A model generated the notes under the pieces. The model was not told where the DNA came from, searched no databases, and worked only from the letters and a program-made list of their open reading frames with translations. Both the position numbers and the translations under genes were made by a program. From Malania oleifera (taxonomy: Eukaryota > Streptophyta > Magnoliopsida > Santalales > Ximeniaceae), in the NCBI RefSeq assembly GCF_029873635.1, contig NC_080422.1, forward strand, positions 14,973,936 to 15,037,935: a DNA stretch of 64,000 bases, written 5' to 3'. Shown in pieces: positions 46,524 to 58,613 of the stretch (positions are counted from its first letter, which is position 1; each line of letters begins with the position of its first letter).

Positions 46524-47429
46524 TGGTTGTCCGATTCCATTATTAAACAAAATTTTATCAATACATCTGAAAAAGCACAAACATATTCTGCAAAGATCAA
46601 GTTGGCCGGTAAATGCAAACTTATTTTTATTAAAAAAAAATACTTAAGCTCATGTTGGGGGAAGTTTAGGATTTTGAAAAAAAATTGCATAACTAAACAA
46701 ATTTTTATTAATATATATATTTTTTTAAAAATTATTGAGCCTCAAAATCAATAAGGTCGCATCCATGGTCACTAGCCATACAGTTTTTCTATTTATTGGA
46801 CATCAGACTAAATTCAGAATTAGAACCTTTTAAATTATTAAAAATATAATTTAAAATTTAGTTACATCTTTACTAGCTATATCAATTGAGCTATAAGGAA
46901 GCTAAACTTTACCTTGCTCAAACTTGTTTACTATATTTTTAATTAAACTCGGCTTTTAAGTCAAGTTTAGATTGATGTTTTAATATACTCGTTCAAACTT
47001 GATTGTTGTGAAGATAAATAAACTCACTTATGGAGACGAGCTAATTGAGATGCTCATAAAAGATTTGATTATTTTAAAATTTCTCGATCTAATAGGCAAA
47101 AGTGTTTGGGTTTTATTGAACAAAAGGTGAAAAGTGACTTTTACTAATGCTACCTTAGAGTTTTTCATGCTCAATAATCTAGCCTATTGGCCTTGAGCAT
47201 TTGTCTTGTCACTAAATTTGCATTATGGAATTTGAATTAAGTCTTCGTTCAAACAATTCCTACTTTCAAGACCATAATAGTGTATTGATCCCATTTCCAC
47301 AGCACAAAAAGTAGCCTATAAATGAATGTAATCCAATCCTGTCAAATGGTCCTCACAATTTGAAATGATTCGAGCCCATTCACATTCAGCATTGACTCAT
47401 TTATAAACCAGTCTTAAGCTGAACAAACT
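46524..47429. other. AT-rich region without a gene
   Basis: Nothing recognisable except short degenerate T/A runs. Confidence 0.5.
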
Positions 47430-47995
47430 TGTTGTATTTGTATATGTGGCTCTTATACTCGTTGGGGCTTATAAATAAAGGAAGAAGAAAAGCATATGGA
47501 TTCATTGGTGCTACTCAATAGGGACTCGTCGACGAGTGCCCTATGCTCGTTGACGAGTAGATACCGAGAGACTAGGAATCGCAGAGTTTCTAAGATACCG
47601 AAAGTAGGAAATCAAAAATATAAAGACTCGTCAACAAAAGGCTGTCTATCTCTCGTCGACGAGTGTATCTAGGCAGTGAGCAAAAATTCAAATTTTGAAT
47701 TGGAACGTTGGGATGGTTGGGTAATTAAAAGGGAAATCTTCGAGGGGTTGTTATATAGGCCCTTCTGGACATGTTTTGTAAAGAGAGATCATTGTAAGAA
47801 GTGTATTGTGTATTCTCATTTTCATAGTGAAATATTGGCCGGATTGCTCCCGTGGATGGAACCACGTATATTCTCGTGTTCTTTCCTTATTTGCTTTCAG
47901 AATTCTAGTTGTGCATACATTGTGTCTTGATAATTCATTGTTTGTTGCATTCATAATTTTCGCTGTGTGTTATCCCATATTCGATTTACACAACA
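47430..47995 (+). mobile_element. Solo LTR of Ty1/copia type
   Basis: It starts TGTTGTATTTGTA and ends TTTACACAACA. Flanking 5-mers AAACT and AATCT differ by one base. It shares GTGGCTCTTATACT, AAGTGTATTGTGTAT and the CCGTGGATGGAACCACGT box with the antisense copia LTR at 14253-14605. Four TCGTCGACGA-like palindromes lie at 47527-47666, and a TATA-like TTATATAGG is at 47749. No copia internal sequence adjoins either side. Confidence 0.65.
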
Positions 47996-49224
47996 AATCT
48001 CTTATCAAACTATGCTCTCGAGCTACTCATGACCAACTTGGTTAGTTTGTAGCCGTAATCTTAGTCCAAATTATTTTAGGTCTAAGTCTCTTTTTTAAAC
48101 TAACTCCAACATTGATTAGTTTACTCGATCCTACTCAATAGTGCATTATTTTACTTAATAGCATGCATTAGAGTAATTTTAACAATCTTCTAACTCGCTT
48201 ATGTTATAACTTTAATATAAAGTAAATTCATTTTAAATTGAACTGAAATTAAAATGCTTATATAATTGCTAATTATAGCAATAACAATAGTATCAAGGCC
48301 ATAAAGACAATTGAAAATTAAAGCAAGCTCATAATGTTGATATAGTTACAATGGATTAAGAGAGTTACTGATTATATGTTGGAGCTTATAAAATAAATAC
48401 TCTTTCTTTTTTAACAAAATATTTTTCCAAATTAAAATGGGAGAAATGCTTGTTTGAAAAATTTGGACCTTTTACATTAAAAGAAAACCTTCAAATTTTA
48501 GAGTGCATATTTATTTGATTCAAGTAAGTTTATTATTTTCAAGTTTACAAATACCATTAGTTAGGATTAGGCTTTTAGATGTTAAAGAAGTTTGGAATTC
48601 TTCTTATACACAAATATATACGGGATACATAGTGTACGTATAATTGTTGAGAGTTTCTCTTGTGAATTTGTTTTAGATTATACATATGGTTGGACTCTAA
48701 AATTAATGACTTAACCTTTTGAGTTATCTTGATACTCATCCATGTATATTAACATCGTCTATGCGTATTTTTTATGTAACTTTTTATTTTATTTTAAAAT
48801 TCAATCATGTAGATAAGGACTCTCCCAACCTTAACAATAACAAGTCTTCATTTATTTATTTATTTTATAAAATTAATTAATTTTTTACTTATTTAAATAT
48901 GTTTATTTTACGAATTTAATTATTTTTGTGTCTAGCAATAGACATTATTTTAAGATATTAACAAGTGAACACTAATTACCTGCAATTGCAAATTAATTAT
49001 AACTCATTTATCAATATTTATGCATTAAAAATATATAAATTAACTTATCAAAGACTCACGAATGTGATTAAATCAAGTAGGGCTCGTTCTATTTTTCTGC
49101 TCTTCTCTCGTCATGTAAGCCGGTGAATAAGAAGAAACGAAGAAAAAGAAAAAAGAAAAAAGGAAGAAAAAAATCTAAGCTTTTTCCCATTTTAATATTA
49201 TTTTATAATAAAATATTAAATAAT
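47996..49224. other. AT-rich region without a gene
   Basis: No gene or element end seen; an A/G-rich patch at 49125-49175 precedes the hairpin repeats. Confidence 0.5.
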
Positions 49225-49265
49225 ACTTTGTTTGGGAAAAATTTTCCCAGCTTGATGCTTACGTA

Positions 49266-49497
49266 ATCTTGCTGCTTGGTTCAGCGAGATTTAAACAGGC
49301 AGGGCTTCTCGTCGTGACGCGTGGCAAGTTAGGAAGAAAATCTCGTTGTACCATCAAGCGAGATTTGCTTCAAAAATGAACCGTGAGCTAACGCATGGCT
49401 AGGAAGCAAATCTCGTTGTACCATCAAGCGAGATTTGCTTTAGAAATGAACCTTGAGCTAACGTATGACAAGTCTTGCTGGATGGTCCAGCGAGATT
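49266..49497. repeat. Four hairpin-forming repeats, about 62-72 bp apart
   Basis: Imperfect palindromes of 24-29 bp at about 49266-49291, 49338-49366, 49408-49436 and 49471-49497 share the form AAATCTCGCTTG-loop-CAAGCGAGATTT. The two central units are tandem copies of a 70-bp sequence that also contains AATGAACCNTGAGCTAACGCATG. A purine-rich stretch (49545-49610) follows. Their setting is likely the leader or LTR of another element. Confidence 0.7.
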
Positions 49498-49628
49498 TGC
49501 TTTGACCCTTTAGGTGCCCTTTCTCCTTCAATTTTCTTTGCTAATAGAGAGTAGAGATAGCAGAGAGACCAAAGAGGAGGAGACTGTTGCAAAGCATAGG
49601 GCAGAGGGCAGGACGATTGGCAAGTGAC

Positions 49629-49872
49629 TGTTGTTGACTTTTTGAGTCTAATCTTTGGTTTTGATGCTAAGGAAACACAAGGATCTTATGTGTGCATCAA
49701 ACTTGTGAACAAGTTTACAATACATCACATGAGAGAGGATTGATGGAAGCCTGAGAAACATAACAATCAACCGTCTAGCATATTTCATGATCTGAGGAGC
49801 AAAGGAAGAAGAAGAAAATACTTATTTTAAATGTAAATGCATTTGGTATTTGTATTTTGGGTCTGTAATATT
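49629..49872 (+). mobile_element. Start of another SIRE-type LTR, interrupted
   Basis: TGTTGTTGACTTTTTGAGTC...GGTTTTGATG resembles the opening of the SIRE-type LTRs here (compare the LTR start at 40252). It is cut after about 244 bp by the LTR that begins at 49873. Confidence 0.5.
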
Positions 49873-52800
49873 TGTTGGCCTTATAGGTCATACCCGGTTT
49901 TGATAATGACAAATACTCATGTATTTGATGGCTTTTAAGTGTATGTGCAGGTTCATTTTAGCAGATCAAGTAATGGTATATGAAAGCAAAGCATGAAGAC
50001 CTTGAAGATTAGTGTCATGTTGTAATTCATTTTATGTAATATGGGTCTGTCATAGTAATTAAGATATAAGGTTTGTAATAATTACCAGCATGTCATGCAT
50101 ATAGGATATACTTGAAATTTAAGGTATAGTCCCAAAAGGGGGGGGGTGATTGCATTTAAAAAAATTTCTCTTAATTCCTTTTAAGACTTCTTAACCTCTT
50201 TTATTTCTTTTAACCAATTCTTGACTTGTTTGTTTAATTTATCATTCACACAAGAACTTAGTTCTTTTTAGACAATCCACAACACTATTGCTTAAACAAT
50301 CAAGTAACCAATCAATCAACCAAACCAACTATCCAATCAAACACAATATTTAAACCAAGATATAAGATTCAGCTTGTGTTTGTTTGTAGTCCTGTAGTTA
50401 ATGAATTGCTTTCTTAAAATGAGGTGAAATATAAAATTCAATACTTTTTCTAAAAGCTTAGACTTTAAATAAACTTTCAGTTTAAAGAGTCTTTAAATGT
50501 TTTACCAATCAACGTGCTCCCTTAGGGTTTCCGCAACGAATGGATCAACCAACATACTCCCTTTCGGTTTCTGTAATCCCAAAAATAAATTAAGCTTAAG
50601 TTTACTTAATATCAAATTCACTTAGTGTTTATGATTAATTAATTTAAAACATCCATGCGATTTATACATATGATGTAAGTAAAGAGAGAAAGGGAAAGAG
50701 AGAGTGAGACCACAGTTTTTACGAAGTTCGGCTTATACCCAACTTATGTCCTCGCCTTTGGCAAACCACCAAATGATTCATTGAAACCAATTCCTTTGCC
50801 GGGTGGAACAACACCATTTACACACTCCTTCTATTAGGCTAGAGTCCACCTCTCCAAATGATATACCTTTGTTCGGTCACTTCTTCAATTGGGTTAGAGC
50901 AGCACTTCTCTAAGAGATATTCCCTCACTTAGCCAACGATCCAACAATCCTATAATCGTCACAATCTACAAGAGATACAACATATAGATGTGTGCAAAGA
51001 GTGCTCTCACAAAGAGCTGATTAGTATAAGTTAAATCTATATACTTCAATCAAATTCACAATATGAAATACAATTGAAGCTCAAAAGAAATTTCACCAAG
51101 TTTTTCTTCTAGACAAGAATCAACAATTTGGAAACTCAAAGAAGGATTGATTAGTTTTTTCCAAAAAATTGCAGCAATTCAGATGTGCAAAGATGAGAGC
51201 ATGAGGGCTTTTAAGAGTATGAGAGTTTCAGGTTTGAGAATTGATTTTCAATTGTTTGGTATAATTTAATTTGCAAAACCATGTATTTATAGAGTGAGTT
51301 TCCTTGTCTCCCAAGTTTCTTGGAGTGTTCCCCAAGTTTTTATAACTTTTAGATTTAAAAAATTAATTTTTAGAATTTTCCCTTTAAAGTTCAAAATTTA
51401 AATTTTTGTAGGGTCAATTGGCTGACCAGGCGAGTGGGTGGGTGTTTATACAGGGTCAACTGGCTGGATAGGTGACTGAGAGCTCTTTGTCTACCAAAAA
51501 ATTAATTCGGTTAACTAGTCAGTCGGCTAACTGAACACAGGTTATTCTGGTCAGTTGGCTAACCAGACAATTTGCTGAGGTGCTGACAACTTCGACCCAC
51601 CTTCAGTATTTTGGTCATAACATTTTCTATATAGCTCCAAATTAGTTGATATTGGTATCAAAAGAAAGCTAAGAGAAAATCATAAAACTTTCATGTTTCA
51701 CATTGTTTAAAGTAAGGAGTTTTTAATAGAGAAAAATGCTCATCAATGCGGATGTAGAAAAATTAACAGAATTTGGAAAAATCCCATTTTAGTGCTTTTC
51801 ATTCCAAAAACAATTTTAACCTTTTTGAAGTAACTTATGACCTTATAAAAATATTTTCCAAGTATTTTAAAAGGTATCTAGGTCCAAGTAATTATCCTAA
51901 GAGTTTCTTGTATCCATATTGAAATCGAATAAAGTACTTACATAAATATTTTTTAGATTTTTTGACATTCTTAAACACTTAAATCTTCATGCTTTGTCTT
52001 GGCCCTTTCTTCAAGCTTTAATATCAAGTTCAACCTCTCATAGTAGTCAAGCTTTAATATATCATCCATGCCTTTAAGTATTCTTTAAGCTTCATATGAT
52101 CATGTTCCTTTGGAATATAAGCTTCAATTGATCCTTGTGAGTACTTGACCTTGCTTTCATATATATGAGATATGAAATATCATCACTCAACCAAATATGT
52201 TACGTTCCACTTGTTTGTTAGCATCAAAATAAGTTGTGAAGCCTTGTAAGGCCAACAATACTGTAAGCTCAGTAAGACCCTAGTGAGACCTTAGGTCCCA
52301 ACACAAATGCTCAATCACTCCCTATAATAACTTGTTTAATCAGGGGATCAAATTGAAATGGATTGAACATAATAGGCATAAAATGAGAGAGGTTGGGCAA
52401 CCGAACCCCAGGTGTTCAAATCACCTCAGGTGCCCGAACCGTTAGGATGTCAACGGTTTTACTAGGCTTCGGGTGACCGAACCTAAAATGACCTTATCTC
52501 CCTCGGGCTACCGAACCCTTAGAAAGTGACTTTTCACCAACTTGAGTTGTCGATCTTTTCAATTCAAAGTAGGCCTCAGTCGATCGAATCCCTCTGTTCG
52601 GTTAACCGAACGTATTGTCGGGCACCCGAACCGCGTGCCAAAACTTTTTGACTTTTGTTCAACCAATCAAGTTTAATTTTGGGCACCTGAAGCATTTAAA
52701 AAACCTTTTCTAGCTAAGTCTATTCGGGCGATTGAACTAAAGTTCAACCACTCGAGTCTTCTCGGGTCACTTAATTATTTATCGAGGTTAAAAAGGTTAA

Positions 52801-53968
52801 ACCAAGTTAAAAATCCTAATGTGTTTTAAAACTTTCCTAATAGTACCCTATATGTCCTAAACGGTCATAATTTGACCTTGGTCTATATATATGGGTTCAT
52901 TTGTGTGGATTAGCAACTAATTAAGAAAATCATTAGCAAAAAATTCTCTTCCTCTTTGAAATCCTACTTTGCTCAAATACTCTCATATTCTCATTCCCTT
53001 AATACATTTTAGTAGTATGAGAGCTTATTGATTGTGCTTGTGATTACTAGATATTGCTAATACTCTCATAGTATTAATTGATTATTTGATATTGATTTTG
53101 GGGAGTTTAGCTAAGTTTTATCTCACAAATTTGAATTTTATAAATCTTGTGTTCGGATAAACTAGCAAGCTTAAGGATCTTTGCATTGCCATTGCAAGAT
53201 TCCTATAGCTTTGTTTTTGTTGTGCACAGATATTTCCTACAAGCTATAATATTTTTCAAACTATTCTGGTGCTCATTTCTTTGAAGGAAATCTTTTGAAG
53301 ATAGTTTGATTATCTGATTAGCATATTTGAAATTCTGGTTTGTTATTGAGATTTGATATAACTTGTTTCAAAGATATAGCTTGTTTAGAACACTCTTGAA
53401 CATTATAGTGATCACATCTTGTTGAGTGTTGTTTGCACAGATATTCACATCATTGAGCTTACATATTCTATACTGTTGATGTACTTTTGATTGAATTCGT
53501 TTGATACATATCTGCTTTACTGAGAAGCATAATCACTATACCTTGTCATATTGTGAAAATGCTGTTGTAGTCTAGGCGTGGCCTGAGGGGGCGGTAATCC
53601 AGCTCAGAAGGATTGTTTTGATTGAGGTCAGCCCCACTAATTGACCTGGTGTATTAGGTGTCGCTCCACCCATTTAAGTGAGCCTTATAAAGGTAATCCT
53701 TGTGCTTGTTAGCCAAGGCGAGGACGTAGGCAGTTTGCCGAACCTCGAGAACATTTTTGGGTGTCATCTCTTATTTACCGCTTTCTAGTGCATGCTTGGT
53801 TAATTTTATTGTGTGATTTAATCTCCCTTGCATATTTAAATTGATTTAATTTATCTGCATTAGATTGACCATAGAGTTGTGTAATACTACTATTAGGGTA
53901 TTAACGTAGGACATTAATTTTTAAAAATACCAATTCACCCCCCTCTTGGGTTCACAATAAAGCTAACA
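49873..53968 (+). mobile_element. 5' LTR of SIRE-type copia element, with a solo LTR nested in it
   Basis: It starts TGTTGGCCTTATAGG and ends AAAGCTAACA, followed by a primer-binding site at 53971. It is about 1.95 kb once the nested LTR (50113-52257) and one copy of its target duplication are subtracted. The end carries the ACCAATTCACCCCCCTCTTGGG motif. The internal region starts at 53969, so this is a 5' LTR, and gag follows. Confidence 0.8.
50113..52257 (-). mobile_element. Solo LTR of SIRE-type copia, antisense, nested
   Basis: In sense it runs from TGTTGGCCTTACAAGG (52257) to CTTAAATTTCA (50113), about 2.15 kb. Perfect 5-bp target duplications ATACT flank it (50108-50112 and 52258-52262), and the surrounding LTR reads through when the insert is removed. 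It contains the CACCCCCCCCTTTTGGGA motif near its inner end. A solo LTR is the product of recombination between the two LTRs of a full element. Confidence 0.88.
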
Positions 53969-53970
53969 AT

Positions 53971-53983
53971 TGGTATCAGAGCC
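53971..53983 (+). other. Primer-binding site of the SIRE-type element
   Basis: TGGTATCAGAGCC, complementary to tRNA-iMet, two bases after the LTR. Confidence 0.85.
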
Positions 53984-54036
53984 ACGTTGCATAGACTCAA
54001 TAGTTAATTTGCGAAAGATCTTAAAAAACTCATAGC

Positions 54037-54212
54037 ACCGTGACCCTTTTCCCTAAGGAACTATCTTCCACACAACCTCCAATTTTCTGTAGTGTTAATT
54101 ACACCTTCTGGAAACAATGGATGCGCATCTACCTTCAAAATATAGATTGGAAGGTGTGGAGGATTGCCTCTAATAGAAATTATGTTCCTATGAAAATAGA
54201 GGGTACAACTAG
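54037..54212 (+). pseudogene. SIRE-type copia gag start, interrupted by element C
   Basis: The reading contains CSVNYTFWKQWMRIYLQNID and WKVWRIASN, the N-terminal gag segment of SIRE-type copia elements (usually GxNYxFWKxRMxxYLxSID). It is open for about 58 codons and then runs directly into the LTR of gypsy element C at 54213. The rest of this copia element lies beyond the nested insertions and probably beyond the window. Confidence 0.75.
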
Positions 54213-56172
54213 TGTAAGAACCCGAACCGTGATATGTGGATTTATTATATAAAAGGAGGGTAAATTGGTAATTGGGTAGAGTTCATCGATGAAGCCAAAG
54301 TTCGTTGACGAAGTCTATGTGCTACTTGTCGACGAAATTCAGAGGCTCGACGACAAGGAAAAGCCGAGGGATTTTGGGAAATTGATAATATGAGATTCGT
54401 CGATGAGGTCCTCGTCTCGTCAACGAGCAATCTATATGGCCTCGTCAACGAGGACGCAATTCGTCGACAAGGGCGGCTGAGTCAAAGGGGTTATAAATAC
54501 CAATTTCCATTACTTTGGAGCTAAGTAATCTCAAAATATCCTCTCCCTCTCTCTCTAGAACTTGTAGATCTCTCTCTTTCTAGATTTCTTCGCCGTTCAT
54601 CGCCTGATTCGTAAATCCGATGTTACCACGTAGATCAGGGGAGAATTCTCTACGTTTTTAACGGATTAGAATCTCGTTTCGAGTAGTTTTGGGTTTCGGA
54701 CCAAAATCAAGGTAAGGCTCAGTTTTCCTTTATGATTCAAAATATGAGTAGTAGTATGAGTTGTAAGTATGTATTGTACTGTGGTTTATAGGTTTTGGAG
54801 TCTCGATTCGTAGTTTTGGGGATCATAGAGTTCGTAGTTGGAATTCGGGTTAAGGTAAGGGGATTCAGTTTATATCAGTTACTTTTTGAATTTGGGATCG
54901 GTAAACCAGTAGGTTACGATCGTATATATGTTTCGGTAACTTATTTAGGGAAATCTATCGGGTAAAATGCGGGATTTTTGGGTTACAGTTTTCAAAAAAA
55001 TTTGGGCATTTCGGGTATCATCTTTGCTTTGTTTGGAAAACCATTTGTTTTCTTTAAATTGTATTATTGAGATGATTGTTATTCATATTTGTATAAAATT
55101 GTAAGCTTGAATTGGAAAACAATATGATTTGTTGTAAACCAAATAAGTGTGTAATGTATGGTTGTATGTAATTGTTCCAGGTATTTTGTAAAACAACTAT
55201 GTAATAGCTAATTACCGTACGCTGATGAGTATAGGAACGTGGGTTCCAAACTAACTCTAGGTTTTGTGAAATCAGTTACTGGCGACTAAATACCGTACGT
55301 TGAAATAGCTATGTGGCGGCTAATTACCGTACGTTGCGCAATGTACTAATGTCAAAACCATGGGCGAGAGTGTCCAGCTCTATATTGAGGGTGTGAAATA
55401 TTGCCTGTGTGTTCCAGCTGGTCACCGATGGGTGTGGGCTACACCGTAGTGGCAACGGTATAGCTATGGCAACAGTATAGCTGTGGGGCTTCGGTTTCCA
55501 TAGGGTATTGGGTGCTCGTATTGGCAACGTAATCTCTGTGAAGCTTCGGGTTTCATAGAGTAGTTGCGTATTAGTGTGATGACACTAACCGTATGTTTGG
55601 GTATCATATGTACTGGAATGGATTTGTGAAAATACTAGAACTGTATGGAAATTTTTTCGAACTGTATCGTATTGTATGGTGTTATGTTTTACGTAAAATA
55701 ACACCGATATGCCACACACTAATATAACTTGCTTTCTTCCTTACTGAGAGGTGTCTCACCCCGAATGTACGTACAAATGTTTTTAGATCCTTCGGGTAGC
55801 CGTAATTAGCATCCTAGCATTCGAAAGCGGGGGTATCGTTAGCTGCTGTTAGTGCCTGTTTAGGTACGAGTTTTTGTAACCAGGTTGTCATGATGGTTTT
55901 TCCAGACACCCGGGGTATGTTTTGTAACTATGGGAATGTATATCCTAGCTTTGTATAGACTTTGGTATGGTACTGTACATGTATAGAAAGATCATATTTT
56001 GTTGTGTATTTGATGAGTATGGATGTGTATGTTTATGTTTTAAGGGCATCCATGTACCCCATGGAGTCGAAACCTCATTTATTATTGTATTATGTATGTT
56101 TTAATTGATATAGAGACAGGTTAGGTTACTATATTCACACCTAGGACCCATCTATGGGTTCGGGGCGTGACA
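54213..56172 (+). mobile_element. 5' LTR of element C
   Basis: TGTAAGAACCCG...GGGGCGTGACA, 1960 bp. It has about eight palindromes (54282-54476), TATA (54491-54500, TTATAAATAC), a CT-rich leader (54540-54590) and a donor AATCAAG|GTAAGGC at 54711/54712. TAATTACCGTACGTTG repeats (55210-55335), GGCAACGGTATAGC/TTCGGTTTCCATAG repeats (55445-55560) and the conserved block (55711-55762) follow. Confidence 0.87.
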
Positions 56173-56495
56173 ACTTGGTATCAGAGCTAACCGGGTTCCT
56201 AGATCTTGTAGACTTGGTTAGGTGTATTTACGTGTATATACCAGAGTATAGGATGTAGGAAATGGGTAGAGTAGGTCGAGGTTTGTATTGTTGCTAGACA
56301 AGGACTCGTTGGCGGTATTCTATGTTCTTCCTGGAATGACGATGTCAGAAAGATCATGGCAAACCATTGATGATTTTCGTGTCGGTGTGGTAGGACAGAC
56401 CTAGGCCGTAAGAGTCGTAGTTGACATGAATAGTTCTAATGATTGTGTTAACTGTGTACGATATAGGAATTCTAATTGATTCCTATTGTTTTTAG
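54712..56495 (+). other. Predicted 5' leader intron of element C
   Basis: The donor AATCAAG|GTAAGGCTC pairs with the acceptor CCTATTGTTTTTAG|A, ending one base before the gag ATG at 56497 region. It is 1784 nt and contains the primer-binding site. Confidence 0.5.
56176..56187 (+). other. Primer-binding site of element C
   Basis: TGGTATCAGAGC, perfect to the tRNA-iMet consensus, three bases after the LTR end. Confidence 0.87.
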
Positions 56496-56779
56496 AATGG
56501 AGCTCAAGGATAATAACTTGGAGAGTGGCTCTGAGGAGATTGCGAGCAATGAGCCTCCTTATGTGTCTCATGGTTTGGCGAGGCAGGTTATCCGAGAGAT
56601 CGGGCGTAGTGTTAGGAGACGCGAATGCTCTCCTATTGATGCGGGGTGTACTATCGAGAGGTTCACACGCATGCACCCTCCGACATTTACAGAAGGACCC
56701 GATTCGATTGTGGTAGAGGACTGGGTTGAGAAGGCCGAGGGGATTTTGGAAGTCCTCCACTGCACTGAGAGGTAGAAGG

Positions 56780-57081
56780 TGAAAGAACCCGAACTGTGAA
56801 AACTGGGTTTAAATAAATAAGAGAGGGTTAAATTGGCATTTGAATAGACTTTGTCGACGAAGGTCATGCATTTCTTGTTGACGAAATTCAGGGGCTCGTT
56901 GACGAGGAGAAGTCGAGGAGTCTCGGAAAAATCGGAGATCCTAGATTCGTCGACGAGATCACTGATTCGTCGACGAAGTTAGTGAAAGATTCATCGACGA
57001 GAACACCATTTCGTCAACGAATTTCCCCGAGTCAAAGGGCCTATAAATATAATATTCTTTACTTCTTCATTAAGAAACTTA

Positions 57082-57121
<40 letters not shown>

Positions 57122-58613
57122 GAACTCTCCCTACTCTCTCTCTCTCTCTCTAGATTTCTTCGCCGATAATTGATGGAATCAGAAATCTGAAGTTACCACA
57201 AGGATCATGGAAAGATTCTCTACAATTTCTACGGATCGGAATCTCATTTCAGAGATTTTTGGATTTTGACGAAAAATCGAGGTAAGGCTCGGTTTTCAAT
57301 TTTGATTCGGTAGTTTTGTAGGTAACTTTCTTGTGAGCATATTCTGTACTGTGATTTGTAAGTTTTGGAACTCAGTTCGCTGTTTAGGGGCCTTGGAATT
57401 TGGGATTTGTTATTCAGGGAAAAGGTAAGGGGAACTATGTTTATATTGGTTATTTTTGAAATCGGATTCGGTGGAACTGTGGTCCACGGTCATGTGTGTG
57501 TTTTGGCTACTCATTTGGGGGGATCTAACGAGAAAAACTATGGGTTTTTCATTATTACAATTTTGGGAAAAAGGGGGCGACGGGCTGCATCCCTGGTTTT
57601 GTTGAAAACTGTGGGTATATGTTGATTTATACTGTGATATTGGGATGGCCGTGTCTTGAATTGTTTAAACTGTATTTGTTTGAAAAACCATGATTTAGAT
57701 TACCAAATGGGTGTGGTTTGTTTGGTTATATGAGCATGCATATGTTGTATCTTGGTGAAATAGGAATGGGGTTCCAAATTGTTCTAGGTTTGAAAATTCG
57801 GCTTTTTCCGAAGAGTGCACAATACCACTAAATTGGCTAGCTTTCGAGCCGAAGGGTGTGCGAACACTAGATCTGCACTGGTTCAACACTAATACTATGC
57901 CAAGTTACTGGGGGCACCGGCGTTTGCCGAAGGGTGTGAAATATCACCAAACTGCCGGCGTTGGTCGAAGGGTGTGAAATACCACCAGATCACTGGTTTT
58001 TACCGAAGGGTATGAAATACCACTAGACAGTCCAGCTTTGAGCCGAAGTGTGTGACGACACCAGATTATATTGCTTGGGTTATGAAAATACTAGAACTGT
58101 TTTGATTATTTTGACTACTGATCCATGCATGTTAGTGTATCATGATAACACTCAAATGTCGCACACCAATATAACCTGCGTTCTTCCTTACTGAGAGGTG
58201 TCTCACCCCCTGCTATACGTACATTTTTACAGATCCTTCGAGTAACCGGAACTAGCATCCTGGTGTAGGGAGCGTAGTGGCCGGTGTACTGTGTTTAGAG
58301 TTTGGGTAAGTGCTAGGACTGTAATTTTGGTGAGTTTCCATTTTGAGATGTATTTGGGCACCCGTTTGTACGTTTTTTATAGAGCCATGTTCTGCTCTTG
58401 TATAGACTCTGGTATAGTACTGCACATGTGTATATAGATGAACTTTTTTCATTTGCGTATATGATTGTGTTTGGATATGTTTAGGGTGCCTGGGAACCCC
58501 ATGGGGTCGGACCCTCATCCATTGTACTGTATCTTTGGATGTTTTATCGGATACAGGGACAAGTTAGTTACATTTTCACCCTTGGGTCCCATTTCGGGGT
58601 TCGGGGTGTGACA
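56780..58613 (+). mobile_element. Solo LTR D (same family as element C)
   Basis: TGAAAGAACCCG...GGGGTGTGACA, 1834 bp, flanked by perfect GAAGG duplications (56775-56779 and 58614-58618). The interrupted gag resumes on the far side. It carries about seven palindromes (56849-57027), TATA (57041-57050), a CT microsatellite (57085-57120), the donor ATCGAG|GTAAGGC at 57281/57282 and a minisatellite of GCCGAAGGGTGTGAAATACCACNAGA-type units (57800-58065, about six units near 48 bp). The conserved block (58158-58208) follows. Confidence 0.9.
57800..58065. repeat. Minisatellite in LTR D
   Basis: About six degenerate units contain CCGAAGGGTGTGAAATACCAC, preceded by variable GGCGTT/GGCTAG words. It sits in the position taken by other repeats in the other LTR families. 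Confidence 0.7.

Noticed and set aside
46374-46690. Small ORFs on the minus strand around 46374-46690
   Set aside because: They overlap the tRNA-Leu gene and are translations of it.
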